A stretch of 64,000 nucleotides of DNA, taken from the NCBI GenBank assembly GCA_017626055.1, contig JAGAJM010000014.1, forward strand, positions 1-64,000, in the 5' to 3' direction. Both the position numbers and the translations under genes were made by a program. This DNA is from a bacterium (GTDB lineage: Bacteria > Cyanobacteriota > Vampirovibrionia > Gastranaerophilales > Gastranaerophilaceae). Positions 9,040 to 19,034 of this stretch are shown here, piece by piece; within the stretch, counting starts at the first letter, position 1, and every line of letters begins with the position of its first letter. The notes beneath the pieces are model-generated. The model searched no databases. It was not told where the DNA came from and saw nothing but the letters and a program-made list of their open reading frames with translations.

Positions 9040-12015
9040 TTACGCAGACAGAGTAAAGATTTCGTAGATTTCTTCGTCTGAAAGTTCTGTGATGATTTTT
9101 TCACCTTCGTAAACCGCCAAATCTGCAAGCTCTTTCTTTGACTTAAGCATTTCGTCAATTTTTTCTTCAAAAGTTCCTAATGTAATCATTCTGTGAACCA
9201 TTACATTCTTATCTTGACCTATACGATATGTTCTGTCTGTTGCTTGATCCTCAACCGCTGGGTTCCACCACAAATCATAGTGGATAACATTTGTTGCACT
9301 TGTTAAGTTCAAACCTGTACCACCAGCTTTTAATGAAAGAATCATAACTTTGCAATCATCAGTAGTTTGGAATTTTTCGATTAATTCTTCACGTTGAGGA
9401 ACAGTCAAACTACCATGGAAGAATAATGGTTCTGTATTACATTCTTGTCCAATAACCTTGCATAAAATATCACCCATTTCCTTATACTGAGTAAAGATAA
9501 GTGTTTTTTCTCCATTATCCAAAATACTTTGAACAAGGTCGATACATTTTTCCATCTTACCAGACATTTCACGACCCATTTCACCTGATTTAAGGAATTG
9601 ATATGGATGGTTACAAATCTGTTTAAGCGCAGTAATAAGTTTGAAGATATTTCCACGTCTGTTGACACCAGTAAAGCCACTGATTTTTGTCATCATTTCG
9701 TTTAATGTTTTTTCGTATAGAACTGCTTGAACTTTTGACAAGTAACAGTATTCGTTTAGAACCATCTTTTCTGGGAGGTCTGAAATTACGTTCTTATCAG
9801 TTTTCAAACGTCTTAATACGAATGGCGAAATTGACATTTTCAACTTGTTCGCACGTGAATGTTCTTTAAATCTTTCAATAGGAATTGCATAACTTTTTTG
9901 GAACTCTCTAAGTGAACCCAAATAACCTTTATTGATGAAGTCAAAAATACTCCACAATTCAGTTAATCTGTTTTCAACTGGAGTACCTGTCATTGCAATT
10001 TTAACATCCGATTTTAACATCTTGATAGCAAGAGTTTGAGCAGTGTCTGGATTTTTGATATTTTGAGCCTCATCAACAATAATCACACTCCAAGCATGTT
10101 TTTTCAATTCTTCAACATCTATTCTCATAATTGCATATGTTGTAAGAATTACATCGTGATTAACATCTAATTGTCTATCTGCACCATGATAAATCGTTGC
10201 ATCAAGATTTGGAGCAAACATTTGCAATTCTTTCATCCAGTTACCCATCAATGTTGTTGGGCAAATTACAAGAACTGGTTTTTTAAGTTTGCCTTCTTCT
10301 TTCATCTTCAAGATTAAACTAATAACCTGAATTGTTTTACCAAGCCCCATATCATCAGCCATACAAGCCCCAAAACCTTTTGAAACGTTTGTCCATAACC
10401 ATTTCAAACCGATTTCTTGGTAAGGTCTTAATTCACCTTTCAATTCTTTTGGTAATGTCATATCAACAGGTTTTGTAAAGTCTGATAGAACCCTTGCAAA
10501 CGCTGCATCATAATCAAAATCATATTGATCCAATTGACCAGATAATGAAGCGTGGATAAGTTCCATTCTAGACATAGATTTAAGATTTGCTTTTGCAATT
10601 TGTTCAAAAATCTTTTTACTTTCTTCTTGGTCAATAAGTACATATTTATTTTTGTATTTTATTAAGCCACTGTGATTTTCAACAAGTTTTTGATACTCTT
10701 CCATAGAAATTTTTTCATTACCGATAGCAATTTCATATGTAAAATCAAGAATATCATCCAATGAAATCTTAGAAGATGAGGTATTATTGTTAATCAAATC
10801 TGCCAAATCTTCTGAACGAGCTTCTTTCACTTTAGCATTTATTGAAGCTCTTGGAATCACAATATTTGCAAGCTCTTCAGGTAAAATAACTTCAATTTGA
10901 GCTTTTTGAAGATAATAAGCGGTTTGAGTAATAATTTTGTAAATCTCGTTCAAGTTCAAATCAAGAGCTAGCTTATCTTCATCTTCAAACAAGTCTTCTA
11001 ATTCTGGCATATAACGAAGTGCATAGTTCAATTGCTTTTCAACAATTCTCGAAATATCACTAGCTTTAGCACCAAAAACTTCTTCATCTGAATATAATTT
11101 ATCAATCAATACACTTTCTTCTGTTTTTCTGTTTTTGATGTGAACTTTTAATCTAAATAATTCATCTTCAATCTTCTCTATTTTAAAGAATGGAATAACA
11201 TCATATTTACCTAGATAAAGTTCATCAAACCAAGCTGCAAAACTTTCTGCTAAATCTTTCCCTTTTAATACTGCTCGTTGTTCCAAATCTTTTAATAAGT
11301 AAGTTCCAGATTTAACATCTTTAAATCTGTACATTTTAATTCCTAAAAATTTATAAATTACATAATTTAAGTATGTATAAATAAATTCATAGACAAAATC
11401 TTTTGGTTTTTCACCTTCAATAAACAAATCTTCTGGCATACATTCTTCAAACTGGTTGATAATTCTAGCCATTTTCTGATTATTGATAATTGGTTCATAA
11501 ACAATTCTGAACATTTGGTTATAACGTTTCACTGTTGGGATGAAATACAATTTTTCAATCAACTTCATAACGAAATAAGTCAACTTATTCAAATAAATAA
11601 AAGTTGGAGATAAGTCAGCAAGATCAACAATATTACCAAACCCACCAAAATAATCCATTACCAAATCCCAAGCCATAAAATAACCAACTTTATCACCCAA
11701 AACTTCTGATTTAAAACGGAATAATGAACCTTTTGATTTTAGATAGTATTGGAAATTATTTGTTGGAGTAACAAAGAAAGATAACTTTCCAGCTTTATTG
11801 ATTAGATGAAAATTAGTATTACGAGTTGGCGCATTTGGACTTAAAAATACACCTGCAAATTCATCTTCAATAATTTGATAAATCATACTTAATGTATAGC
11901 GAAAATCCTTATTTTTAAAGTTTTCTGGGTTTTCACTTAAGTTGAAAAACAACTCATCAACATTATTCTTTTTAAACGAAAAATCAATATCTAAATCTTC
12001 AATCTTGTTACTCAT
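9040..12015 (-). CDS. SNF2-family helicase-like ATPase
   Basis: This is a 991-residue Swi2/Snf2 superfamily protein. Such ATPases move along double-stranded DNA to remodel or remove bound proteins. In bacteria the exact role is usually unknown; RapA is one case. The C-terminal half carries the motor: Walker A DDMGLGKTIQ, motif II VDEAQNIKN, motif III MTGTPVENR, motif V SLKAGGTGLNLT and motif VI DQATDRTYRIGQ. The first 500 or so residues match no domain I know and may bind substrate. The start at 12015 is chosen because AGG lies seven bases upstream. An earlier ATG at 12033 would add six residues encoded partly by the adjacent palindromic repeat. It lies downstream of gpmI on the same strand, 90 bases apart. 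Confidence 0.9.
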   Translation of the reverse strand: MSNKIEDLDIDFSFKKNNVDELFFNLSENPENFKNKDFRYTLSMIYQIIEDEFAGVFLSPNAPTRNTNFHLINKAGKLSFFVTPTNNFQYYLKSKGSLFRFKSEVLGDKVGYFMAWDLVMDYFGGFGNIVDLADLSPTFIYLNKLTYFVMKLIEKLYFIPTVKRYNQMFRIVYEPIINNQKMARIINQFEECMPEDLFIEGEKPKDFVYEFIYTYLNYVIYKFLGIKMYRFKDVKSGTYLLKDLEQRAVLKGKDLAESFAAWFDELYLGKYDVIPFFKIEKIEDELFRLKVHIKNRKTEESVLIDKLYSDEEVFGAKASDISRIVEKQLNYALRYMPELEDLFEDEDKLALDLNLNEIYKIITQTAYYLQKAQIEVILPEELANIVIPRASINAKVKEARSEDLADLINNNTSSSKISLDDILDFTYEIAIGNEKISMEEYQKLVENHSGLIKYKNKYVLIDQEESKKIFEQIAKANLKSMSRMELIHASLSGQLDQYDFDYDAAFARVLSDFTKPVDMTLPKELKGELRPYQEIGLKWLWTNVSKGFGACMADDMGLGKTIQVISLILKMKEEGKLKKPVLVICPTTLMGNWMKELQMFAPNLDATIYHGADRQLDVNHDVILTTYAIMRIDVEELKKHAWSVIIVDEAQNIKNPDTAQTLAIKMLKSDVKIAMTGTPVENRLTELWSIFDFINKGYLGSLREFQKSYAIPIERFKEHSRANKLKMSISPFVLRRLKTDKNVISDLPEKMVLNEYCYLSKVQAVLYEKTLNEMMTKISGFTGVNRRGNIFKLITALKQICNHPYQFLKSGEMGREMSGKMEKCIDLVQSILDNGEKTLIFTQYKEMGDILCKVIGQECNTEPLFFHGSLTVPQREELIEKFQTTDDCKVMILSLKAGGTGLNLTSATNVIHYDLWWNPAVEDQATDRTYRIGQDKNVMVHRMITLGTFEEKIDEMLKSKKELADLAVYEGEKIITELSDEEIYEIFTLSA

Positions 12016-12028
12016 ATTTCTACCTATC

Positions 12029-12098
12029 GTCATTCTGAGGTTTTGTTATAAATGAGATTCTTCGCTTCGCTCAGAATGACAAAACCGAAGAATCTCAT
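12029..12098. repeat. palindromic interspersed repeat, copy 1
   Basis: GTCATTCTGAG (12029-12039) and CTCAGAATGAC (12070-12080) are exact inverted repeats. A second pair, GAGATTCTTCG and CGAAGAATCTC, overlaps them. The element fills the gap between gpmI and the helicase gene. Related copies are at 13882, 26663 and 33172. Confidence 0.8.
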
Positions 12099-12107
12099 AA
12101 CTATTTC

Positions 12108-13646
12108 TTATTTAATTAATGATTTACCAGTCATTTCTTTTGGTTGCTCAATACCGAACAGTTGAAGAACTGTTGGAGCTACATCACACAATGCACCAGT
12201 TTCTCTCAATTCCATATCAGCAGGAGCATTGATTAAAACAAATGGAACTTCATTTGTTGTGTGAGCAGTTTGAGGCTTACCAGTTTCTTCATCAACCATA
12301 GTTTCTGAGTTACCATGGTCTGCTGTTAATAACATAACGATACCGTTAGCTTTACAAGCCTCAGCAATTTTACCAACACACTCATCAACCACTTTACAAG
12401 CCTTAGCAGCCGCTGGGATATCCCCTGTATGACCAACCATATCTGGATTTGCAAAGTTAACCAAAATAAATTGATATTTTGTATCTTCGATAGCTTTTAA
12501 TACATTTTCACAAACTTCTGGAGCACTCATTTCTGGTTGCAAATCATAAGTCGCAACTTTTGGTGAAGCAACAAGAACACGAGTTTCGTGAGCTTGAGGT
12601 TCATCGATACCACCATTAAAGAAGAATGTAACGTGAGCATATTTTTCAGTTTCAGCAGTTCTGAATTGGTTAATTCCATTTGCTTCTAAAACATCACCTA
12701 AAATGTTCACTAATTTTTCTTTCGGATAAGCTACTGGATATGTGAAAGTAGCTTCATAACTTGTCATTGTTGTATATAGAATATTTTTTAGAACTTTCTT
12801 TCTATCAAAACCATCAAAATCAACAAAATTCATAGCTTTGGTAATTTCACGAGCTCTGTCAGGTCTGTAATTGAAGAAAATAATTGAATCGTTATCGTGA
12901 ATTCTGCTTGCATTTACCTCTTCTTCACTACCAATTACTGTTGGCAATACAAATTCATCAGTTTCACCTTTTTCATAAGATTTTTTAATACCTTCAATAG
13001 CAGTTGCAGCTTTTTCGCCTTCACCAAGAAGTAATGCATTATAACCTTTTTCAACTCTATCCCAACGATTATCCCTGTCCATAATATAATAACGACCGAT
13101 AACTGTTGCAACAGGTGGAAGATTATATTTTGCTAATTCATCTTCAACAACTTGAACATATTCACAAGCACTAGCTGGAGGTGTATCACGACCATCTAAG
13201 AATGCGTGAACATAAACCTTAGTCAAACCATTATCAGCAGCCATTTTGATTAGGGCTGTTAAATGATCTAATGATGAGTGAACCCCACCAGTTGAAACTA
13301 AACCATAAATATGTAAAGCTGAATTATTTTTCTTCGCATGTTCAATAGCATTTAAAAATCTTTCATTTTGGAAGAATGAACCATCTTTAATTGCATTGTT
13401 AATTTTTGACAAATCTTGGTAAACAATTCTACCAGCACCCAAATTCAAGTGACCAACTTCAGAGTTACCCATTTGACCTTCTGGCAAACCAACATTTTCA
13501 CCATCAGCTTTGATGTGAATAAATTTTTCTTCTTTCTCTAATTTTGGAACATAAATTGGATTTGCCAATTTAGTCGCATCATATTTTTCTGAACCAGTTG
13601 AAATTCCCCAACCATCCATAATACATAGTAATACTCTTTTAGACAT
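12108..13646 (-). CDS. gpmI: 2,3-bisphosphoglycerate-independent phosphoglycerate mutase
   Basis: GpmI interconverts 3- and 2-phosphoglycerate in glycolysis, using two Mn2+ ions and a phosphoserine intermediate. The 512-residue length is typical. Visible motifs are CIMDGWG at the N-terminus (metal site), GNSEVGHLNLGAGR with the catalytic serine, HAFLDGRDTPP, RYYIMDRDNRWDR, FNYRPDRARE and LTADHGNSE (metal ligands). The ATG is preceded by AAGAAGGGA. A good promoter (13683-13711) lies just upstream, so the gene is transcribed independently of the autotransporters. No gpmA-type enzyme is present in the window. Confidence 0.98.
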   Translation of the reverse strand: MSKRVLLCIMDGWGISTGSEKYDATKLANPIYVPKLEKEEKFIHIKADGENVGLPEGQMGNSEVGHLNLGAGRIVYQDLSKINNAIKDGSFFQNERFLNAIEHAKKNNSALHIYGLVSTGGVHSSLDHLTALIKMAADNGLTKVYVHAFLDGRDTPPASACEYVQVVEDELAKYNLPPVATVIGRYYIMDRDNRWDRVEKGYNALLLGEGEKAATAIEGIKKSYEKGETDEFVLPTVIGSEEEVNASRIHDNDSIIFFNYRPDRAREITKAMNFVDFDGFDRKKVLKNILYTTMTSYEATFTYPVAYPKEKLVNILGDVLEANGINQFRTAETEKYAHVTFFFNGGIDEPQAHETRVLVASPKVATYDLQPEMSAPEVCENVLKAIEDTKYQFILVNFANPDMVGHTGDIPAAAKACKVVDECVGKIAEACKANGIVMLLTADHGNSETMVDEETGKPQTAHTTNEVPFVLINAPADMELRETGALCDVAPTVLQLFGIEQPKEMTGKSLIK

Positions 13647-13682
13647 TTATAATCCCTTCTTTCTACTATCCACGTTGGAGAA

Positions 13683-13711
13683 ATTTTACCAAGAACATAT
13701 CCCAAATTCAA
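13683..13711 (-). promoter_or_regulatory. promoter of gpmI
   Basis: TTGAAT (13706-13711), a 17-base spacer and TAAAAT (13683-13688) on the minus strand. It lies between the autotransporter terminator and the gpmI start codon. Confidence 0.65.
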
Positions 13712-13735
13712 GAGAAAACCAAAATTTGTGTTAAT

Positions 13736-13767
13736 AAAAAGACACCTTTTAAAAAGGTGTCTTTTTT
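13736..13767 (-). terminator. terminator of the autotransporter genes
   Basis: AAAAAGACACCTTTT pairs with its complement and is followed by a T run on the minus strand. It begins only eight bases after the stop codon of the gene ending at 13775. Confidence 0.85.
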
Positions 13768-13774
13768 GAAATTA

Positions 13775-16700
13775 TTATAACTGTTTCAACATCCCTGAAC
13801 TTGCGGTTCTTGATGTATTATGTCTAGCACCATATACCATTCTTTGTTCTGGTATCATTTGTTTTAATATCTTACGACTTCCGTCATTCTGAGCGGAGCG
13901 AAGAATCTCATTACTTGTTCGAGATCCTTCGGTTTTCACCTCAGGATGACGACTTAACTGCTTAGCTGCTTCGCTTCCTATCTTCTTAGCCTCTTTTTTC
14001 AAGAATGGTTTGAATACTTTTTGGCTATCATCTTTATCCTTACCGATTGCCCAACGGAAACCTGCAGTTAAAGAAATACCATTACGTCCACCATTTTGAA
14101 TCATTGCTTGACCAAATGCCATGAAATTATCTTTCATACGTTTTTGAACACCAACACCATATTGAACATATGGTTTCATACTCATACTTGGTAATTTCAC
14201 ACCATTTGCAGTAGCACTTGAGTTATCCATCACATTCCACACCATACTTACGCCTAAATATGGTTGCCATCCGCCTTTAGTATTTCCGATAAGTTTTAAC
14301 CCTGGGGCTAATTGTAATGCGTGTAATGGGTCGTTATTAATTCTTACACCAGCAGCGTTTGTATAATCGAAAGTATTTACAAATGTGTATGATACAAGCA
14401 TTGATGGTTGAAGAATTACTTTACCTTCTTTAAATTCGAAGTTATAACCCATTTTATTACCAATACCAGCAAGTAACATTGCATAATCTTCATTACCATA
14501 CATATTTGTATTATTAGCCACACTAGCACCAGTAGATAATGTAGTTGCGTTGAAGAAATTACCTTTGTACAAGGTCATTGTTCCGCCTAATAAACCACCA
14601 TTTTGATATGAATCAACACCAGAATATCTTTGTGATGCACCATTATATCCAATATAGCCAGTAAATACTCTGTCCCAACCGCCTTTGATACTTTCTAACT
14701 CTGTATCAAAACCAACCAAAGTACCATAAGTGATATTACTTACTTTTGGACCATTATCCAAATTTACACTTTCAAATGTTGCGTAAGGTTTTACCCAAGC
14801 ACTTGCAGTTTCTTGTCTTGTAAATAATGGTGAGAATGTTCCAACATCTGTTGCATCACCTGTTGGAGATAGAGCATATTTATTTCTATCTCTAATTGCA
14901 ATACGTTCAAGATATGGAATATTCATAAAGTTATCTGCGTTTTGGAATGCGTAGTTGAATGTTGTTGACATTGTTGACATAGCACCCGCAGCACTAGAAA
15001 CAGATGAACCTAGAACCGCTGGGTTAAACGCATCTGATGGGTTACCTGGAGTTGTACCAGCTCCACCACCAGGAACAATCACAGGTATTTTATCCCCACG
15101 AGTGAACACAAAGTATCCACCTTCACCTTGTCCATAATCATTAGTGTTATCATAAACTGCATTATATTTATAAATAGGTGTGTAGAATGTAGTTTGTTCA
15201 GGGTGAGGCATTTCACCAAAATTAGCTTCTACATTATTCATCAAACCTGTTTCTGCAAAGTAAATAGCGGCTACATCTTGACCATCTTTCATATCAGAAA
15301 TCATATTAAGACCACTAACTACTAAATTACCCTCATTATAACCATTAAATATCTCGTCACTATCTGATAACGGTCTTTGTCCATAGGAATCTTGAACCTC
15401 AAATCTATCCATTACTTCGTTTTCAAGGTCAACATCACCATAAAATTTTGTATCTCCATTGATAGTTAAGTTGTATGGATTAGAAACTCCAACTTCATTA
15501 TTTATCATAGAAAATGATCCAGAGTTCAATGTCAAGAAATGATTATCTAAAACATTATCTCTCAATCCTAGATGTAGGTTAGCATTTGATAAATACACCC
15601 AAGTTGGACCACCATAAATATTGCTATCAAATTCTTCATCAAGAGATCCTGGTTGAGGAGCAATAGCATAAATATTATTATTTAATGTAATTTTACCAGT
15701 TTCATCCCCTGTAAAATGAACAGCACCACCATTTAAAACAACCGCATCATCTATTTGGATTGAAGCACCAGTATTTGCAATAAATTGAAGATTTGAGTAA
15801 TCATCAGCAAAAATAGCTTCATTACGTTTGCCATAAGAATCCTCAACATAGTTTCCACTAATTACTGATTTATAACCATTATTTGCAATGATATCCAAAT
15901 CTCTTTGGGTATAAATCGCACCACCTCTAGCATAAGAATTTTCACCCTCAGCTTTTGCATAGTTATTTATGAATGACGAATTTACAATAGCAGGATTATA
16001 CGAAGGTACTTCCATATATGTACTTGGAATATTCTCTAATGATAAAGCTGCCTCTCGATTAGAATAACCATTATAAATTGCACCACCTGATGCTCTACTC
16101 CAAGAATCACCTGTTGATAATGCATAGTTTCCACTAAATGTTCCTGAAATTGTTGTTGGCTTGACACGACTATCACTTGTTAAGAAAATTGCACCACCAT
16201 ACGCATCACTACCTTTTGCATAGTTTCCTGCAAAGTTACCAATCATATTACCATAATAACCAGTTTCAACTGCAATAGCACCACCCATAGCAGGACCATT
16301 ATTTGCTTGAGCATAGTTGTTAGAGAAATTTGCATTGATATCACCAATACTACCATCAACAGCGCCTATTGCCCCACCTTCTGCCCAATAACGATATGCC
16401 ATTACAGAGTTGTTTTTAAATTCACCTGAGATATTACCAATGTAACCATCATTAAGAATCGCACCACCATAGGCACTTTCGTCAGCTTCAACTCTGTTAC
16501 CATCAAATACAGTATTTTCAATAGAACCGATTGATGAATTATAATCATTAAATATCGCACCACCATTTGCAAAACCATAATCTAAATTATTAATAGCAGC
16601 ATTGTTTTTAAATGTTGAATTAGCGATTTTATTAATTATTGAACCATCATTATATATTGCACCACCCATAGCATATGGAGATTGCGTACGAGGAGTTATA

Positions 16701-18931
16701 CTCTCGGGCCTGTTATCAATAAGAACTTCAGCTTTATTACCCTCAAATAGAGTATTACCAATAGTTGAAATTACACCAAAGTTGTTATACAACGCACCAC
16801 CTGAAGAATAACGATAAGATGTAGCTGCGTTATCCACAAATGCAGAATCCATAATACCTTTGTTGTTTAGCATCATATAATCATCAGGATATGGTGCAGA
16901 TTGATCATATGTTGAAATACTTTCTGGCTCTGAATAAGGTTCTTCCGCACCAATCATGCCTCTGTTTGAGATAGCACCACCCATAGCATAACTAGGAGCT
17001 TGAGCTTGGTTACCAACAAACGCAACATTTTTTATATTATTAATAGAATAAGCATTTGAAATTGCACCACCATCAGCTGACTCTTGATAAGAAGTTGCAG
17101 TATTTTCAATAAATGAAGCTGCGAATTTGCCCTCTTCTGCATCACCGCCAATTACACCAATAATTCCGCCATTTGCAATAGCACCACCTGATGTAGAATA
17201 ATAGCCTTCAGCTGAGTTGTTTTCAAAATTACCTTTAATATTTGAAATCATACTCCAATCTGAATTAAAAATTGCACCACCATAGGCACCCTCATTATAT
17301 GAAATTGCTTTGTTTCCAACAAAATCCGCTTCAATACCGCCAACAAATTCTGGACCAGAATAATACGCCTCTGGTGAAATTAAATCAACAGGGTTTTGAG
17401 TTAAAATTACACCTTCAGAAATAGCTTGTTCCATATCAACTTTAAACTCTGCAAATTCTTCATCTGAACAAGTGTAGTTGTATTCAATGGTATTAATTGT
17501 ACCAATTTTCATACCCTCAGCAAGTGCTTCTTCTAGCATTGTGTAAGGTACAACATCTTGACCTTCTGGAGCTACACCGTAAAAAATTAATGTTTCACCA
17601 CTTTCACTTGTGAAAGTACCTTTAATAACATCAACATTTTGAACCATACTACCATCGGCTTCTTCCACAGTACCGATATCATAATCGTTGACAATCGCAC
17701 CACCATAGGCAGCCTGAGACACTTCGACTTTATTGTCTTTAAATAAACCAGTTATAGTATCAACAATTCGACCACTATTATAAATTGCACCACCATAACC
17801 ATTACTATAATTTGGAGCATAAACTCCATTTTCTATAAAATCAGCATCAATTTTTCCTATTGTATTTTGGTTAGCAATAGCACCACCTCTATACTCCGAA
17901 GGGTTTGCAACATAAGTTTGAATACCACCATCATCTAAACTTGTAGGCACTGCCATTTGCTCCACGCTATTCCTAATAAATACAGAATTTGTTATATTAT
18001 CATATCTAGGAGTTTCATCATTTGCAGGTTCTACATTTGCCACTGCAGCTTTTGGCAAATTCACATAAATAAGCGCACCACCGCTGGCATAGCTATCCGT
18101 TGCTAAAACTTTATTCTCCGCAAAAATAGAGTTTTCTATTTGCAAACTACCTTCATGAATAATAGCTCCACCTGAATCACCTGAAATATTATTATAAAAT
18201 CCACTATTCTTAATATTCATAGAGCCGAAATTAGCAATAGCACCACCTGAATAATAAGCTCGGTTTCCCACAAAATTCCCAGTTAAACTTCCAACGTCAG
18301 CCCTATTGTATATTGCCCCACCTTCTTGAGCACTATTATCAATAAAATCACCAACAATCTTTTCAACGTCGCCATAATGATATGTATGTATCGCTCCACC
18401 TGAAGAATAAGATTCATTTCCTAAAAAATCACCTTTTATTGTACCAATAGAAGCGCCCCAATCTTTATATATAGCACCACCATCTGAATCTGAGTAATTG
18501 CCAACAAAATGTCCATTGATATTTACTGCATCTGTGCTATTAACCAAAATTGCACCACCCTCTTCGGTTGATGAGTTATTAAAATACGAAGTCTCAACAG
18601 TCATTGCTGATTCAATAACCTCGTGAGTTGATGACCCTTGCACAAGATCATCTATTTGAAGTTTTGTATTTTCACCAAAAGAATAATAAACAGGAACAAT
18701 TTCGCCAGATTCACTATCATATTCATACTTAGTAATGTAAGGAGTTTCAATAGAATCAGCATTGAAATTATCGCCACGACCAACTTCTGTCATAGTATAT
18801 AAAGACTCATCACCTAAAGTTGGATTAGCAAAATTATCAGCAGCTTGAGCTGAAACGCCAACACTAATCGCACATCCAGCTAGTGCCGTTGCAGATAAAA
18901 TCTTTGTTAAATCTTTACTACTTTTTGACAT
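13775..18931 (-). CDS. autotransporter adhesin with Pmp-like GGAI/FxxN repeats (paralog 1)
   Basis: This is a type Va secreted surface protein of 1718 residues. The start at 18931 has GAGG nine bases upstream and gives a clear signal peptide (MSKSSKDLTKIL..., cut after SAQA at about residue 30). The passenger carries about 23 GGA(I/L) motifs alternating with FxxN, the repeat signature of chlamydial polymorphic membrane proteins. It is expected to fold as a beta-helix. The autotransporter beta-barrel spans about residues 1380-1630 and ends in NGISLTAGFRWAIG. Unusually, about 90 residues follow the last strand. Residues about 1660-1683 (SRHPEVKTEGS...) are encoded by a palindromic repeat inserted in frame (13882-13951). 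The downstream paralog lacks this insert. The barrel is very similar to paralog 2. Confidence 0.92.
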   Translation of the reverse strand: MSKSSKDLTKILSATALAGCAISVGVSAQAADNFANPTLGDESLYTMTEVGRGDNFNADSIETPYITKYEYDSESGEIVPVYYSFGENTKLQIDDLVQGSSTHEVIESAMTVETSYFNNSSTEEGGAILVNSTDAVNINGHFVGNYSDSDGGAIYKDWGASIGTIKGDFLGNESYSSGGAIHTYHYGDVEKIVGDFIDNSAQEGGAIYNRADVGSLTGNFVGNRAYYSGGAIANFGSMNIKNSGFYNNISGDSGGAIIHEGSLQIENSIFAENKVLATDSYASGGALIYVNLPKAAVANVEPANDETPRYDNITNSVFIRNSVEQMAVPTSLDDGGIQTYVANPSEYRGGAIANQNTIGKIDADFIENGVYAPNYSNGYGGAIYNSGRIVDTITGLFKDNKVEVSQAAYGGAIVNDYDIGTVEEADGSMVQNVDVIKGTFTSESGETLIFYGVAPEGQDVVPYTMLEEALAEGMKIGTINTIEYNYTCSDEEFAEFKVDMEQAISEGVILTQNPVDLISPEAYYSGPEFVGGIEADFVGNKAISYNEGAYGGAIFNSDWSMISNIKGNFENNSAEGYYSTSGGAIANGGIIGVIGGDAEEGKFAASFIENTATSYQESADGGAISNAYSINNIKNVAFVGNQAQAPSYAMGGAISNRGMIGAEEPYSEPESISTYDQSAPYPDDYMMLNNKGIMDSAFVDNAATSYRYSSGGALYNNFGVISTIGNTLFEGNKAEVLIDNRPESITPRTQSPYAMGGAIYNDGSIINKIANSTFKNNAAINNLDYGFANGGAIFNDYNSSIGSIENTVFDGNRVEADESAYGGAILNDGYIGNISGEFKNNSVMAYRYWAEGGAIGAVDGSIGDINANFSNNYAQANNGPAMGGAIAVETGYYGNMIGNFAGNYAKGSDAYGGAIFLTSDSRVKPTTISGTFSGNYALSTGDSWSRASGGAIYNGYSNREAALSLENIPSTYMEVPSYNPAIVNSSFINNYAKAEGENSYARGGAIYTQRDLDIIANNGYKSVISGNYVEDSYGKRNEAIFADDYSNLQFIANTGASIQIDDAVVLNGGAVHFTGDETGKITLNNNIYAIAPQPGSLDEEFDSNIYGGPTWVYLSNANLHLGLRDNVLDNHFLTLNSGSFSMINNEVGVSNPYNLTINGDTKFYGDVDLENEVMDRFEVQDSYGQRPLSDSDEIFNGYNEGNLVVSGLNMISDMKDGQDVAAIYFAETGLMNNVEANFGEMPHPEQTTFYTPIYKYNAVYDNTNDYGQGEGGYFVFTRGDKIPVIVPGGGAGTTPGNPSDAFNPAVLGSSVSSAAGAMSTMSTTFNYAFQNADNFMNIPYLERIAIRDRNKYALSPTGDATDVGTFSPLFTRQETASAWVKPYATFESVNLDNGPKVSNITYGTLVGFDTELESIKGGWDRVFTGYIGYNGASQRYSGVDSYQNGGLLGGTMTLYKGNFFNATTLSTGASVANNTNMYGNEDYAMLLAGIGNKMGYNFEFKEGKVILQPSMLVSYTFVNTFDYTNAAGVRINNDPLHALQLAPGLKLIGNTKGGWQPYLGVSMVWNVMDNSSATANGVKLPSMSMKPYVQYGVGVQKRMKDNFMAFGQAMIQNGGRNGISLTAGFRWAIGKDKDDSQKVFKPFLKKEAKKIGSEAAKQLSRHPEVKTEGSRTSNEILRSAQNDGSRKILKQMIPEQRMVYGARHNTSRTASSGMLKQL
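13882..13951. repeat. palindromic repeat inserted in a coding region, copy 2
   Basis: CGTCATTCTGAG (13882-13893) and CTCAGGATGACG (13940-13951) are inverted arms of the same family as the intergenic copy at 12029. Here the element lies within the C-terminal tail of the autotransporter gene and keeps the frame open. The paralog at 19035 has the flanking residues (KILKQM) without the insert. Confidence 0.85.
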
Positions 18932-19034
18932 ACCAAAAATCCTCACAATATTTCCATCATAATAGTTAATTTTACTATTATTTAACCCTAATATCCTCAT
19001 TCAATAGGTTGATTTTAACCTCAAACACCAATTA

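Noticed and set aside
14955-16811. Plus-strand frames opposite the first autotransporter
   Set aside because: They are shadow frames caused by the repetitive GGAI codons.
16140-18560. Regularly spaced GCACCACC units considered as a CRISPR-like array
   Set aside because: The units are the reverse complement of the GGA(I/L) codons of the autotransporter, with unequal spacing and an open reading frame throughout.
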